This document shows positions 22,491-33,339 of a stretch of 64,000 bases of DNA, in pieces. The notes under the pieces were generated by a model. That model did no database searches. It worked only from the letters and a program-made list of their open reading frames with translations, and was not told the origin of the DNA. Numbering within the stretch: position 1 is the first letter of the stretch; each line of letters opens with the position of its first letter. A program made the position numbers and the translations under genes. Origin of the DNA: Spirometra erinaceieuropaei (lineage: Eukaryota > Platyhelminthes > Cestoda > Diphyllobothriidea > Diphyllobothriidae); the NCBI GenBank assembly GCA_902702965.1, contig CACRXP010000012.1, forward strand, positions 2,017,780 to 2,081,779. Direction: 5' to 3'.

Positions 22491-22859
22491 GATCACTGCT
22501 ACCTGAGATATAATAACTTCATGCCCTGTAAGCAATAAACACCTGATTCTGACCAGTGGTGTTCCAGATTCATCCACTTTTCGAGCCTCCGCTCTCAAAA
22601 CGAGGCTAGAATTCCTTGAAATTTGTGTCCACCCACGGAGAATCCAAGCAGAAGGCAATCATAATGAAGAATACCATATTGTAACTGAACGCATTTCCAT
22701 GAGACCGGATATCAGGATTTTCTTCCGTCAAAAGGATTCCTTTGGGAGTAGCGTCATGAAAATAGGGCATTTGACGTAGTCTGTCTTATCCCAAACAAAC
22801 GCACAAGTGAGCCCAAGTTAGCTTTGTCATGGGTATGATAAAGTTCCAGCCCGCTCCTA

Positions 22860-23845
22860 CAGCAGGTGGGATAACTCATGAAATGTCAACAGAAATTCCG
22901 AAATGCGTTTTCATCTCGAAAAGATTAATTACGTAGGCTTGTAGAACCAATCATCCCGCAGCACAATTCTATAATAATTCAGGTACCCCCGACGCCGGCT
23001 TTTGAATAAACTTCGCTCCGATTGCACCCTAAAACCATACTACGTAAAACATAACAATTTAATTAGCATGCATTTTTTAATGCTTTTGGATACCCTTAAA
23101 GATTCAAGTATCTTTCATGGAAAATATGCATAAAAATATTCATTGTATTGCTCATTCAGTAGAAAATCACGTCTTTTTTAACTTTGTACTCAAAGGAATG
23201 GTATAAATTGGTTTTAAAAAAGTTTCTATTTGTGAGACTGTTTAATACCTTGAAATAGCCCTTCATAAAATGTCATGACTCTGCATTTACGAATGTGGAT
23301 TGTAAAGTTAACAATGTGGCTCAAATCCACTGCTTCAGTTTATGAATCCCATATGATTTCTGATCGCCGTACAGAAATGTACGGTTTTCCGTACGCAGAA
23401 AATATACGGCTTGCAGTTTGGAAGCCTGAATACAAGTGTAGATGCAAGTTGGGTACAAAATTATTTGGGAAGTGGAAAAATCTTATAACACCGGATTGAA
23501 CCTTTCCTTCGAGTATACAATTGAAAGAAGACGTAATTTTCTACTGAATGAGCAATACAATGAATATTTTTATGCATGTTTTCCAAGAAAGATACTTGAA
23601 TCTTTAAGGGTATTGAAAATCAATAAAAAATGACTGCTAATTAAGTTGTCATTTTTTTACGCAGTGTGGTTTTTGGGTGCAGACGGAGCGAAGTTTTTTC
23701 GAAAGCCAGCATCCTGGAGTAACTGAATTATCATAGAATTATGCTGCAGGATGGTTGGTTTTACAAACCTACTTAATTAATCTTTTCGAGACGAAAACGC
23801 ATTTCGGAATTTCTGTTGACATTTCTTGAGTTAGCCCACTTACTG
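22860..23845 (+). mobile_element. Tc1-related long-TIR MITE, copy D (complete, 986 bp)
   Basis: Flanked by TA (22858-22859 and 23846-23847). The ends are CAGCAGGTGGGATAACTCAT on the left and its inverted partner ending CCCACTTACTG on the right. Arms of about 330 bp pair: for example TCTACTGAATGAGCAATACA on the right arm is the complement of the left TTGCTCATTCAGTAGA. No transposase. TA target and CAGT-type ends point to mobilisation by a Tc1/mariner transposase. Confidence 0.9.
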
Positions 23846-24490
23846 TACTTGCCAAAGGCCTCAACTGCAGGGCCACTAACTCAGACAAATCACGACTTCT
23901 AGTAGGAACTCAGTCGACCGTCAGACCACCCACCCTGGGCATCCAGGGCTGGCCATAGTTTGGCTGCATCTTCTCATATGTGCCGTTTGTTTTTTTTGTT
24001 GCCGCCATTGCCGGCGATGAGAGCCAATACGAGTTAGAGTTCGATCAAGTTAATACATGGCCTCACTGCCCGACCAGTCGTCGAGCAAACTAGCAGTTGG
24101 AACATAAGTGTTTAATTCTGTTCGTGAAGAATATGTTTCTTCTTATGATGATTAGCAATACCAAACATTTTCTCTCATCAAGCACCTACTAACAACAAGC
24201 ACTAGGCGCGCTGGCATTTTCTTCTAACGAATCTTTTTAACTTGCGGACGAGTTTAGAGTTAGTTAGCATTCTCCGCAAGATTGTTTGTGCTTTAAGGTC
24301 GATGGCCAACCAAGAGGATGTAGAGCTGTTCTTTTAACGGGGACAAATTCCTCAAATTCCATTTCCTCTCATCTTTATCCAAAACCATCATAATGATTGA
24401 AAATGAAGTCAGTTGTTCTCAATGCAAGAGAAAATGCGAGTTCAGGACGCAGTTTACAGGAAGACGCGGTCGAAGGAACAGCGATTTTCC

Positions 24491-24545
24491 TCGTCTGACA
24501 CGTCGAATTTACACTCGAATCCATCATCAGGGGGAGAGAGAGTGC
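24491..24545 (-). ncRNA. Hammerhead-like motif, type A (decayed)
   Basis: The minus strand has CTGATGA, T, GGATTC then a changed 3' helix strand and CGACGTGTCAG. Core intact, helix II and the GAAA block damaged. Confidence 0.5.
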
Positions 24546-24699
24546 ATCAGATAAGGGTAGTGGGCTGAAGAGGCGTTGCAGAAGAAGAAGGTTCTATGCG
24601 ACGGCATACCTATCGAGTCTGGGTGGCTCTCGTATGCATCGCAAACGCTGCCTGATGGCCCCTAGCCGAATCTTTGGCTGCCGCAAAATTTGACTGGTA

Positions 24700-25665
24700 C
24701 AGTGAATGACCGATCTCATGAAATGTTGACCGAAATTCTGAAATGCGTTTTTGATTTGGAAAGATTCCTTAGGTGGGCTTGTAATATTGATTAATATGCG
24801 GCATAATCCTGTAGTATTATGGACTCGCCAGGATGTTGGCTTTTGAATGCACTTCTTTTGCACCTACTCAGTAAAACTGACTACTTACGTAGAATGCATT
24901 TTTCGCATTGATTTTCGATGGTCTTATAAATTCGAATATATTTTATAGAAAACATGCACAAAATAAGCTTTCTTTTATTCTTTTGGTGGAAAATCGCGTT
25001 ATCTTCACATTTTATGCTCGAAGAAACGACGTCTTTCGGTTTTAAAAAAGTTTCTAATTATGAAATTTTTAAGATCGTGCGATGTCCATACGTACAGCAT
25101 CACACATGTATGTTTATCAATGCTCCTCACGAAATGTGCAACATAATACGCACCCACTGCAAAATTTTGTGAACTCTATATGGTATCTTCTTAAACGCAT
25201 ATAGGAATGTATGCCGTTCCTTACGCGCACCTTGTAGATTGAAAGCGCTAAACTCTAAGGCAACGGCTGGTCAGGCTCAAAATTATTCGGCAATTAGGAA
25301 ACTTTTTGAAAACCTAAATATACACTTTCTTTGGGTATAAAAGGAGAAAAAATGTAATTTGCTACCAAACGAGTAAAAGAAGGCTTATTTTTGTACATGC
25401 CTTCTATAAACTATATTCGAATTAATATGACCATCGAAAATCAATGCGAAAAATGCATTCTACTTAAGTAGTCATTTTACTGAGTTCGATTTCTACAGTA
25501 GGTGCAAAAGAAGTGCATTCAAAAGCCAACATCCTGACGAGTCCATAATACTACAGGATTATGCCGCATAGTAATCAATATTACAAGCCCACATAAGAAA
25601 TCTTTCCAAATCGAAAACGCATTTCAGAATTTCGGCCAACATTTCGTGAGATCGGTCACGCACTG
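24700..25665 (+). mobile_element. Tc1-related long-TIR MITE, copy E (complete, 966 bp)
   Basis: TA target at 24698-24699 and 25666-25667. The left end is CAGTGAATGACCGATCTCAT and the right end its inverted partner. Arms pair over about 330 bp (for example CATCCTGACGAGTCCATAAT against ATTATGGACTCGCCAGGATG). Its TIR resembles the Tc1 copy at 28174 (GATGACC.AACTCATGA). Confidence 0.9.
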
Positions 25666-25741
25666 TATGCACTAGCATGACGACTGCATCTTACAAATAC
25701 TGCAACACTTTGCAAACAGCAGACTTATCTGATATTGTCTC

Positions 25742-25786
25742 TCTCTCTGATGATGGATTCGAGTGTGAATCGGAAAGGTCAGGCGA
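25742..25786 (+). ncRNA. Hammerhead-like motif, type A
   Basis: CTGATGA at 25747-25753, T, GGATTC/GAATCG, GAAAGGTC, AGGC, then GAATAAAA. Confidence 0.6.
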
Positions 25787-25825
25787 ATAAAACTCCCGTC
25801 TTACCGATCACGTCTCCTTTCCAAT

Positions 25826-26715
25826 GAGGTCGGTTATAGGGAGAAGTCAGTCACGAATCCATTTAATACTTCCAGACCCATATAAAGAGTTTGTAGAATA
25901 TTTTCTAGAAGCCGAATTGCTTCCCTGCGAGGCTTGCATTTTGCTGCAACTTTTCTGTTTTGCCACTCAGTCAGGGGTTAGCTCCCTTATTATGTTATTA
26001 TGCAACAAAAACAAAATTTTTACCGTTGGCAAGCAGAAAAAGAGACTCGTGATTGTGGAGCCATTGCGCTACAGCCTAAACTCTAACAAACCCTTTGGAT
26101 GAGTAATGAAATCAGCAGAGAATTTCATGAAAATTTCCCTGGCACTTTAAATACGTAACACTGGGGGATTAGCGTTGCTCCGGTCTCAAATTAAATGCCT
26201 AAGAAATGACTACTTAAATGAAGACAGGTCCCATAAACATGTGCCGTTCGACGTAAATCTTTACTACACAGAATGCGAAAATCTGTATTTTCTAAGTACG
26301 AAAATTCATGTCCCTGAACACGAACACATTGTAAAAACTTGTTCAAGGTTCTTTGGAAGGGGACGCAAGGGGAGTCAGCAAATTGCATATGTATAAATTG
26401 TGATGACTAGACGAAATCATGGAGTCTATTTGTACAGTCAGTCCTCAGTGTTGCGACTATTTGTTTAACTATGTCTTAGATGACCTTAAGTGGCACATCC
26501 GCGTGTTCCAACTTGCAGTCGTGGATATCTAGTGAATGTCTTCTCTGCCCAGTATTGAGGTCGTCTATTCGTCTTCCGCGGCGGCTTATCCGACGACTCC
26601 TCAGCCTGACGTCAGTGCTCGATCTCCAGTTTTATCGATCGGTTCCCTTTGCCTCTGTAAGCATCATACTGGATTTGCGCCCCCCTTCCCCAAAATCGCT
26701 TGTAGGCAGACAGTG
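25826..26715. other. No recognised feature
   Basis: Only short ORFs without domains. Confidence 0.4.
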
Positions 26716-26734
26716 GTGAAGTTTTCTGAAATAT

Positions 26735-26945
26735 AGCCTAGAAACACAAGTATAAGTAAGTGAGGTGGTACCGACAAAGACAAGGGAGGTCAGAGTGACC
26801 ATATCTGGCTGATCAGTCGTCATCAGCAAGTCATACACAACTCCAAGTGTTGATCACTTCAGATTCGAACCTATGATCTTTGGGCATGGAGTCTGACACT
26901 CTATCATTGAGCCACGACCCGTTGTCCTGTTGGTTGTTATTGTGA
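26735..26945 (-). mobile_element. tRNA-like SINE
   Basis: The minus strand has TGGCTCAATGATAGAGTG (A box region) and AGGTTCGAATCTGAAG (perfect B box), a body ending CTCCCTTGTCTTTGTCGG. Its tail runs directly into the 26953-27168 palindrome. Confidence 0.75.
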
Positions 26946-26952
26946 ATATCAA

Positions 26953-27168
26953 TTATAACAGATGGGCGCTTACCGATCAGGTTACAGAACGTGTTCGTTC
27001 CACTGTGCCTTGGGGCTCATACTAGTGCCCGCTTTGTCGGCACCATCTCATCTACGTCTATTACTAGTCGCTGTGCGACTGCCTGCGAGGGTTCTAGTAT
27101 GAGCCCCAAAGCACAACGGAACGAGCACGTTCCGTAACCTGATCGGTGAGCGCCCATCTGTCATAACA
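26953..27168. mobile_element. Palindromic MITE-like unit (arms about 75 bp)
   Basis: TTATAACAGATGGGCGCT.. pairs with ..AGCGCCCATCTGTCATAA. Inner matches include GGGGCTCATACTAG with CTAGTATGAGCCCC. The loop is about 60 bp. The same end sequence (GGTAGAAGGGCGCTCACCG type) borders SINEs at 8.4, 9.8, 10.85, 13.9, 14.25, 32.4, 44.5 and 58.65 kb. Confidence 0.75.
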
Positions 27169-27169
27169 A

Positions 27170-28170
27170 ATATAAATGTTTAAAAATCGTGAGGTAACTT
27201 TCCCCAAAGAAGTCCCAACAGGGAGAAGATGGCAAATGAAAAGGGATTTAATGGTACGATCTGCCTTCGAGATCCCTCCTTCAGTTGCTGATGGCCATTA
27301 AACGCGTCACGCGAATGGTCCTGATGAAAATGAGGGAATTGGGGACCATGAAACATCCGACCACCAGATCAGAACAAAGTGAATAACGGAAGTTAATCGC
27401 TTGTGGTCCTGCAGCTTCCACCTTCGTATTAACGCGGTCTCACGGTAACTTGAGGAACGTGCTGTGCTTGAGCCACCCTGCGTCGATAACATGGTCAACC
27501 TCCACTAAATGTTCCCCCTGAAATTCATGCATGTAGGCTTACTACTTGTCCTTTTTGAGTAGTCGTCTGCACTCGGTTATCGTCCTCGGAAAGTATACTT
27601 TCGCTAGCATTCACTTCTTTGGACTACAGTGATTCAGTCGACGCTTGTCTGCCCATCCCGAAAATAATAAATGTCTAAAGTCTGCCCGCCTCATTTATTC
27701 GCTCGACAAAAAATGACTTTGGAGGGTTGTTGTGGGTTACGTGTTCACGGCGTAACGTGGTCCGGGGTTAATTTCGGAGGGAGATTGAGAGGCGGTTACC
27801 TTTCAGTCTAGCCGGTGTTTATTATTGAAATCGTGCCGAGGTGCCAGACTAACTTGCCTTTAACCGTCTAGCCCCTTTAACCTTACTGGTTGTTTTACTG
27901 GACAGACACCACCTTGCCGTGGCTCCCCAGCAGGACGCGTGCGCTGGACGATCAGGTGGTTTGGCATTTGATTATTAATATCTAAATCATTATCTATCTT
28001 TTCCTGCTAGTAGTAATCAGGAGCCACTGACTGCCTCTATCTCTTTTTCCACAGACTTTTCGACGGCCCGTTCTGGCGGATTTTCGATTGATTGCACTGC
28101 CAGATAAAATCGTAAAGGCAGAGCTGGCGTGCGTAAATAAGACGTCTAAAAGCCTCGAGTTGGCTGCACT
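27170..28170. other. No recognised feature
   Basis: No domain-bearing ORF, RNA gene or known repeat of this window. Confidence 0.4.
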
Positions 28171-28745
28171 TTACAGCGGATGACCTAACTCATGAGATGT
28201 CGACATCGGTACTGGGGTTGATGGTACGGCATATATTTGGTGTGGTGAGTTTTGTTTTTAGAATTGAGTGAAATCCCAGAAAGCCCTTTTCTAGAGAAGA
28301 ATTCGTGTTAGGTTTGTTTTAGTGAGGGAAACAGGCCAAGTTTAGGCACATTTTGACGTTTCCGGATATCCACGTAATTCCCTACGCTAATAAGTATCAC
28401 GCAATAGAACCACTCATTCGCGAGCGTCACGTCATAAAAGAACTTTCATATAACCGAGAAAAATACCAATGAAAGGCATTTTGGAGACGGAAATTATAAT
28501 TTTGAGTTCATGAAAATCAGGTACAGGTAGGTATGTAAAAACGCATTCTTCTCATGGAACAAGAAACAGTTTGCTCTTTACAAATCCTATTCGACAGAAT
28601 TGTAACGTTTTACGTCGTTAAACGCAGTAGTGAGCTTGTTCGACAGTATTTGTTTTACTACACCGGCAACTAGATGGCGCAAACACGTATATATAGATTG
28701 CGTGCTACATGCTGCCACTTTTCTGTGCCACGCCGTACAGCAAAA

Positions 28746-29705
28746 ATGTCGCAACAATTCCCATCGAAGGTTGACTTTGAGCGCATACGAAAATTGGCAG
28801 TCAAAGGGCTGCCGCATGAGTAGTAGTAGTATTTTCAATATTAGCCAAGTCACTCTCTGGATACTTATTTATAATAGAACAATGCCTAGAGCCAAGCAAT
28901 GTGTGCCAAAACGGTCCACAAGCAAGCACGAAGACGACTTCATTCGTCGGACACTGCAGAGGTATTATTATATGCCCCTTAAGGCCCCTTACATGGAACA
29001 TCTGTCAATGTTTTCTTTGCGCATAATTAGAAATAGGATGAAAGAACTCGACCTCTATCAGCAAAACGCCATGACAAAGCCATTTTAAGTTGGAAACTTA
29101 TTAGAGAACCTTTTTTGTTTGCTCAAAAATATATTGATCACAGACTTTCATTTTGGAAAAGCATTTACCTTTGCGATGAGGTCTTATTTTTAGACAAGTC
29201 TCCGAAGTCGGGCTAGGTGATCATATGTGGGAAGGATTTCCTACGGGCACACATTCTATCGACACCAGCTTTCAAGTACTGTCGACGCCTGATGGATTGG
29301 ATGGTCATCAAATTCGGAGAGCGGTCGATCTGGCGTTCAACAACGGGCACAATAAGTAGCGAGGTGTTGGTCGACATCGTAAAGGATGTCTTCGGCTACA
29401 ACGACATTCATCGACATCGAATGGACACCGTAATGTTGCAGGATAATGGCGCTGTTCACCGCTCAAAGGAAGTATGATTCCAGTTCAGCTTACGATCATA
29501 ATCTAATATTTTAAGCCGCGGCCAGCCTCCCCGCGGCCAGCCAATAGCCCGGACCTGAATCCAATCGAAAATCTTTTTGAATTAATCAAAAGGTTTGGGA
29601 AAAGGCAAGAAAGGCTCCTTCGGTGCAGCAAAAGTGGGATTTTATGCTTAATAATTACATGGACCAAACGCCCGTCAACCATTTCCTGAGAGGCCGACGC
29701 AGCGT
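28746..29705 (+). pseudogene. Tc1-like transposase (frameshifted)
   Basis: Starts near MSQQFPSKVDFERIRK (28746) and continues in several frames. The 28630-29088 frame has KRSTSKHEDDFIRRTLQR. LCDEVLFLDKSPKSG near 29175 is the first catalytic Asp region. MLQDNGAVHRSKEV (about 29430) is the second Asp region. NSPDLNPIENLFELIKR (about 29550) is the signature end of the DDE/D catalytic domain. Multiple stops and frameshifts mean no active enzyme. It would cut and paste elements with the TIR above. Confidence 0.88.
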
Positions 29706-29792
29706 GAGGAGAGAGAAAAATCGATCAGCATGAGGCCGGCCAACACAGCTTGCCACTTTAAGTTAACTTTCTGATCGATTAGGTGCAGTTTA

Positions 29793-29843
29793 CGCTTTGA
29801 CAATGAAGAGCCGACCTAGCTCTTTGAAACGTCAGCAGTTAAA
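29793..29843 (+). ncRNA. Hammerhead-like remnant (type A helix III, different helix II)
   Basis: AAGAGC and GCTCTT form a 6-bp stem followed by T, GAAACGTC, AGCAGTTA and AATAAACCTG. The upstream core is poor (TTGACAATG instead of CTGANGA). The GAAACGTC plus AATAAA arrangement is as in the other copies. Confidence 0.4.
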
Positions 29844-30179
29844 TAAACCTGTTCCGGAGAGCCAATTTTCTTCTTCTAATAATCTTCCCGGATCTCTAAA
29901 CTTTTCCAATCTGAACAAACCATCATAGACAACTTATTAAGCTCTATGTCCTCCCGCCTTACAGCAACTTTAACAGCCAAAGAACAATCGACAAGGTACT
30001 AAAAGATTGTATTTGTTACTGTTTTTCATCCTTTTGTCGTCGTATGACACTCCTCCTCAGCTGGCAGATACATTAAACCTTAAATGATCTGCCATAGTGG
30101 TTTTTTAATTTGGTGGTTCTTCGTAAAATAGATTATTTCTTAGTCAATAATTAACATTTTATAAACCAGACTGTACCCT

Positions 30180-31030
30180 ATTTCGGAGCTCGGTCGTATA
30201 TTTAACGCAGTATAACTTTCGTGGATGCGGGGTGGACGGTTCGTGCACTGCAGCGATTCTAGTTTTCAGTTCGTGACCTTGAATGAGATAGGTGACAAAC
30301 TGTACATCCCTCCAGTCGGGGTGGTTGCTTGAGCATTTTGGAAGGATTGTCACCCCTAGACGGTGGACGAATGCTGTTTCCTGACAGTTGCACTTCTCTC
30401 ACTTACCTAACTTGGTTAGGGTTTTTTCAGCTGATTTCACAGGATTTCCGTCGCTCATTAAGTCAATTTTTAACGCAGTTGATCTCGTCTTCTAAGACCC
30501 GAATAGAACGTATTTTCGTGATCTAAATCAAGAGAAACATCTACTCTGTAGCTCGCCGTGGCTAGGCTTTGCCTAGCGGCCACACCCCGGCAACCGCTTG
30601 AGCTGACGAACTAGACCATATGAGGATATTTGATGCTGGGTACGTCCCGTAACCGGTAATCTTGTTCTCATTTCTATCCCTCCCTTCCTCCTCCACTTCA
30701 AAACGTCCTATGGAGAGGCCGACATGCAAACGCATAGGCAGCCCAGGATAACTTGGGTCGCTCTCCCACTGACGTAAGCCGCGACGCATAGTGGAGTTCG
30801 GCAGCCGTCTGGAGCAGCCCTACCTGGAGACAGCACTGGCTATCCCCTCGCGCGGAAAGGTGCACTAAAAAATGCTGGGATCACACGTCATCTGCGTGCA
30901 GAACGTGGCTCGCTGATTTACTACTGACGGTCGAAACAAGTAAACAAACAACCCCGACACCACCCGCCCCCCCCCACCCAATCCCAATGGGTGCTGGAGT
31001 GAGTTCGCCCAGAAGGCTGTCAACTGGCGG
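30180..31030. other. No recognised feature
   Basis: A short GGCCACACCCCGG block at about 30578 recurs near 12347. A C-run lies near 30966. Nothing else supported. Confidence 0.4.
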
Positions 31031-31034
31031 AATT

Positions 31035-31430
31035 ATTCGGGATCCACAGTCAACCTAGTGTAAGTTTGTGTGGAGTTGTCGACTGGTGGACTGAGAGTCA
31101 GGCTGCAATGGCTCCGTTTTAACGTGCCTCTATGGCACTCCCAAACTGTCGGATACGAGCCACCCCCTCCCCCCTTCTTTTCGTTGTTGTGTAGAATCCT
31201 GGTCCGTGTACGCTGTAAACCAGGGGGTGTGGTGGTATGCCCAGGGGCGGGTTTTCTCTGCACCAACCACCCGCGCCTTCTCCCCCCGACTCCGGTCTTC
31301 TTGATTCTGACATGACACCGAATCCAGGTGGAGAGGGGGAAGAACTCGGTAGGTGAAACGCAAGCCTATCATCCCCATAAACTATTCCACGTGCAAGTCA
31401 CCATCCCTGCCCCCCACCCTCCTGTGGAGT
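31035..31430 (-). repeat. R1 dispersed repeat
   Basis: Shares GGATCCACAGTCAACC.., GACTGAGAGTCAGGCTGCAA, GGGGGTGTGGTGGTATGCCC, ATGACACCGAATCCAGG and the ACGTGCAAGTCACC block with other R1 copies; minus orientation. Confidence 0.65.
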
Positions 31431-31434
31431 ATAT

Positions 31435-32110
31435 GATGGGCGTCGTCGGGCGTATGCACTGGTTGACGAAGTTGCGCGGGTATCCATTGGCTTTGAAGAC
31501 CCGTCGGAGGTATTGTAGTTCGGCAATCTTATCTTCCGGCTCACTGCAGTGCGTTTCGACACGCCGATAGAGCGTCCTTACACAACTGCGTTTGTGGCTG
31601 ATTGGATGGTTGCTTTTGAAGTTCAGTACTTGCATCGTATTTGTCACTTTCCTGAACACTTTGGCTTTTAGTCCACCCCAATATTTGCGGCATACGAGGG
31701 CATCCAGGAAGACCAGCTGGTTGTTCTCTTCCTCCATCGTAAATGTCCGGGAAAGACCTCATTCGGATGTTCCTTGAATGTCAGCAGCTGATCCCGGTCG
31801 ATAACGACGATGGTATCATCCACATACCGTACCCAGAATTTCGATCTGTGGTGTTGGAAGACCAGCGACTCTAACCGTTGCAAGACCGCCTCAGCGATGA
31901 ATCCCGAAATCGGCGAACCCATTGGTGTGCCCTTCACCTGTTCGTCGATTGTCCCGTCGAACGTGAAGTACGTCCCGAGACAGAACTTCAGGAGCTGAAG
32001 GACTTGGGCGTGTCCAAGACGATTCTCCGTTTCATCGTATTTGCTTTGCAGAAGCAGTTGGATTGTCTCGAGAAAACGACTGTGTGCTATAAATACTGCA
32101 GCCCCTTTTG
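31435..32110 (-). pseudogene. Penelope-like reverse transcriptase fragment
   Basis: The frame ending at 31668 gives GTYFTFDGTIDEQVKGTPMG, SPISGFIAEAVLQRLESLVF and FWVRYVDDTIVVIDRD: RT motif B (KGTPMGSPIS) and the catalytic YVDD. The next frame (31369-31737) continues with MEEENNQLVFLDALVCRK, VLNFKSNHPISHKRSCVR and RRVFKANGYPRNFVNQC, the PLE thumb-like end. There is one frameshift near 31735. The 5' part is missing; at 32110 it abuts an inverted 3'-end piece. Confidence 0.88.
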
Positions 32111-32114
32111 CATG

Positions 32115-32215
32115 AGCTACCCGTATCTGCTTTTGTCTCTTATGATGGGTTCGAGCAGGATTCCGAAACGTCAGGTTAGCAAAGCTCTTGTCCACGCGAT
32201 CGTGTCCCCTGCTTC
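32115..32215 (+). repeat. Inverted hammerhead-bearing 3' end joined to the PLE
   Basis: GTATCTGCTTTTGTCTCTTA, ATGATGGGTTCGAGCAGG, GAAACGTCAGG, AGCTCTTGTCCACGCGATCG: the same 3' end as in the palindromic elements, facing outward from the minus-strand RT. Confidence 0.75.
32136..32180 (+). ncRNA. Hammerhead-like motif, type A
   Basis: CTTATGA (one core change), T-like spacer, GGGTTC / GGATTCC, GAAACGTC at 32165-32172, AGG. Confidence 0.6.
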
Positions 32216-32219
32216 AAGA

Positions 32220-32420
32220 GACCGGAATGGTCATCCCTGGCTTATTAGTCGTCATAGGCCAGCCATACCGAACCCCAGGCCTGGATGACCTTGGATTCGA
32301 ACCCAGGTTCTTTGGTGATTGCTGGGTACTTCACAGTCCCATCATCGTGTCACTCGTCGGTTGTTGTCGGAAATATTAATTATGGTGGAGGGACGTTTAC
32401 CGATTAGGTTTTAGGACGTG
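32220..32420 (-). mobile_element. tRNA-like SINE
   Basis: Reverse-oriented body (GAGACCGGAATGGTCATCCC), perfect B box in reverse (GGATTCGAACCCAGGTTC), then a GGTGGAGGGACGTTTACCGA end. Confidence 0.75.
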
Positions 32421-33300
32421 CCTCTCTTGTGCCAAGACTAAACATCCCCTTCTTGCAAGCACCACCCTTGTCAAACATGCGCGGTAGGAAAGCAAATCCG
32501 CGGACTGGGTGGTCCAATGAAACCCTGCCTTATTCGTCACAGTCGCCTTATCCCTGCAAAGATGCGGAGCAATCTTCTCTTTTCTAATTTTTAACTCCAT
32601 TTTGGAGAGTGAACAGAATTCCTGCGCTTGCGAGCGGGACACTCTGAAGACTGAATTCATGCAAGTAATTGCTTGCAGATGCACAAACCAGCAGTGTCTC
32701 GCAGATCGGACGGCCTCTACCACACACACACGGTGCCATGCACTCGAGAAAATTACCCAAATAGAATATTTCACTAGTTACACAACCTATGCTTGTAGAA
32801 ATTCTACCTAACCAAGGTGATGCGAGCGACTTCGAGGACTGGACAAGCATGCACCAATAAGACGGATCACTGCGCGAGTTTCGAGCCTACGTTGGGTACA
32901 CTGTCCGTCGAGAGGGGATACCAGCCCCCAAGGTTGGACGGAGAAAGTCTACTCAGTCAAATGAGCCACAGGCCTAGTTAAGGGCTCTACACCCGGGGGG
33001 TCGAATGTCTTCTGAGTTAGCGTCACCCAGACACCGATAACAGAGAAAAAGACAGTAGAAAAACAGTAACTTTTAAAGAAATTGACATGTTGTCGGATAG
33101 AAGCATATACAGGTACACAAAGGTGTTTGTTTAAATTCCTCAGTTGCAACGTGCATGATTATGACAGAGGGTCAGACACTGTACATAAGGACTGCATATG
33201 TGGGTTGGAAGCGACAGAGAGGACAAGGTGAGTATGCAAAAATGGACCCCGCGAGAGCAGTATATAGTGAGTGAAAAAAAATTGGAAAGAAAACGCACAT
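32421..33300. other. No recognised feature
   Basis: Short ORFs without domains. Confidence 0.4.
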
Positions 33301-33339
33301 ACAAGTGCACGCGCATACACACAGACACAAATGGTTTTT

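Larger units (their letters stand above)
24424..25825. mobile_element. Hammerhead palindrome split by a MITE insertion
   Basis: Left arm (24424 to about 24697, minus orientation) starts AGAGAAAATGCGAGTTCAGG like the 19.5 kb element. Right arm (25668-25820, plus orientation) ends CCGATCACGTCTCC. Both contain the type A hammerhead block with 3' ends outward. MITE copy E occupies the centre. A clear target duplication was not found. Confidence 0.65.
28174..30173 (+). mobile_element. Tc1-like DNA transposon, copy 1 (decayed)
   Basis: After TA at 28172-28173 the left end reads CAGCGGATGACCTAACTCAT, matching the long-TIR MITE ends. The interior is homologous to 34.88-36.7 kb. The right limit is uncertain; CTGTA at 30171-30175 fits the ...CTG/TA rule, but the TIR is not preserved next to it. 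Confidence 0.65.
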
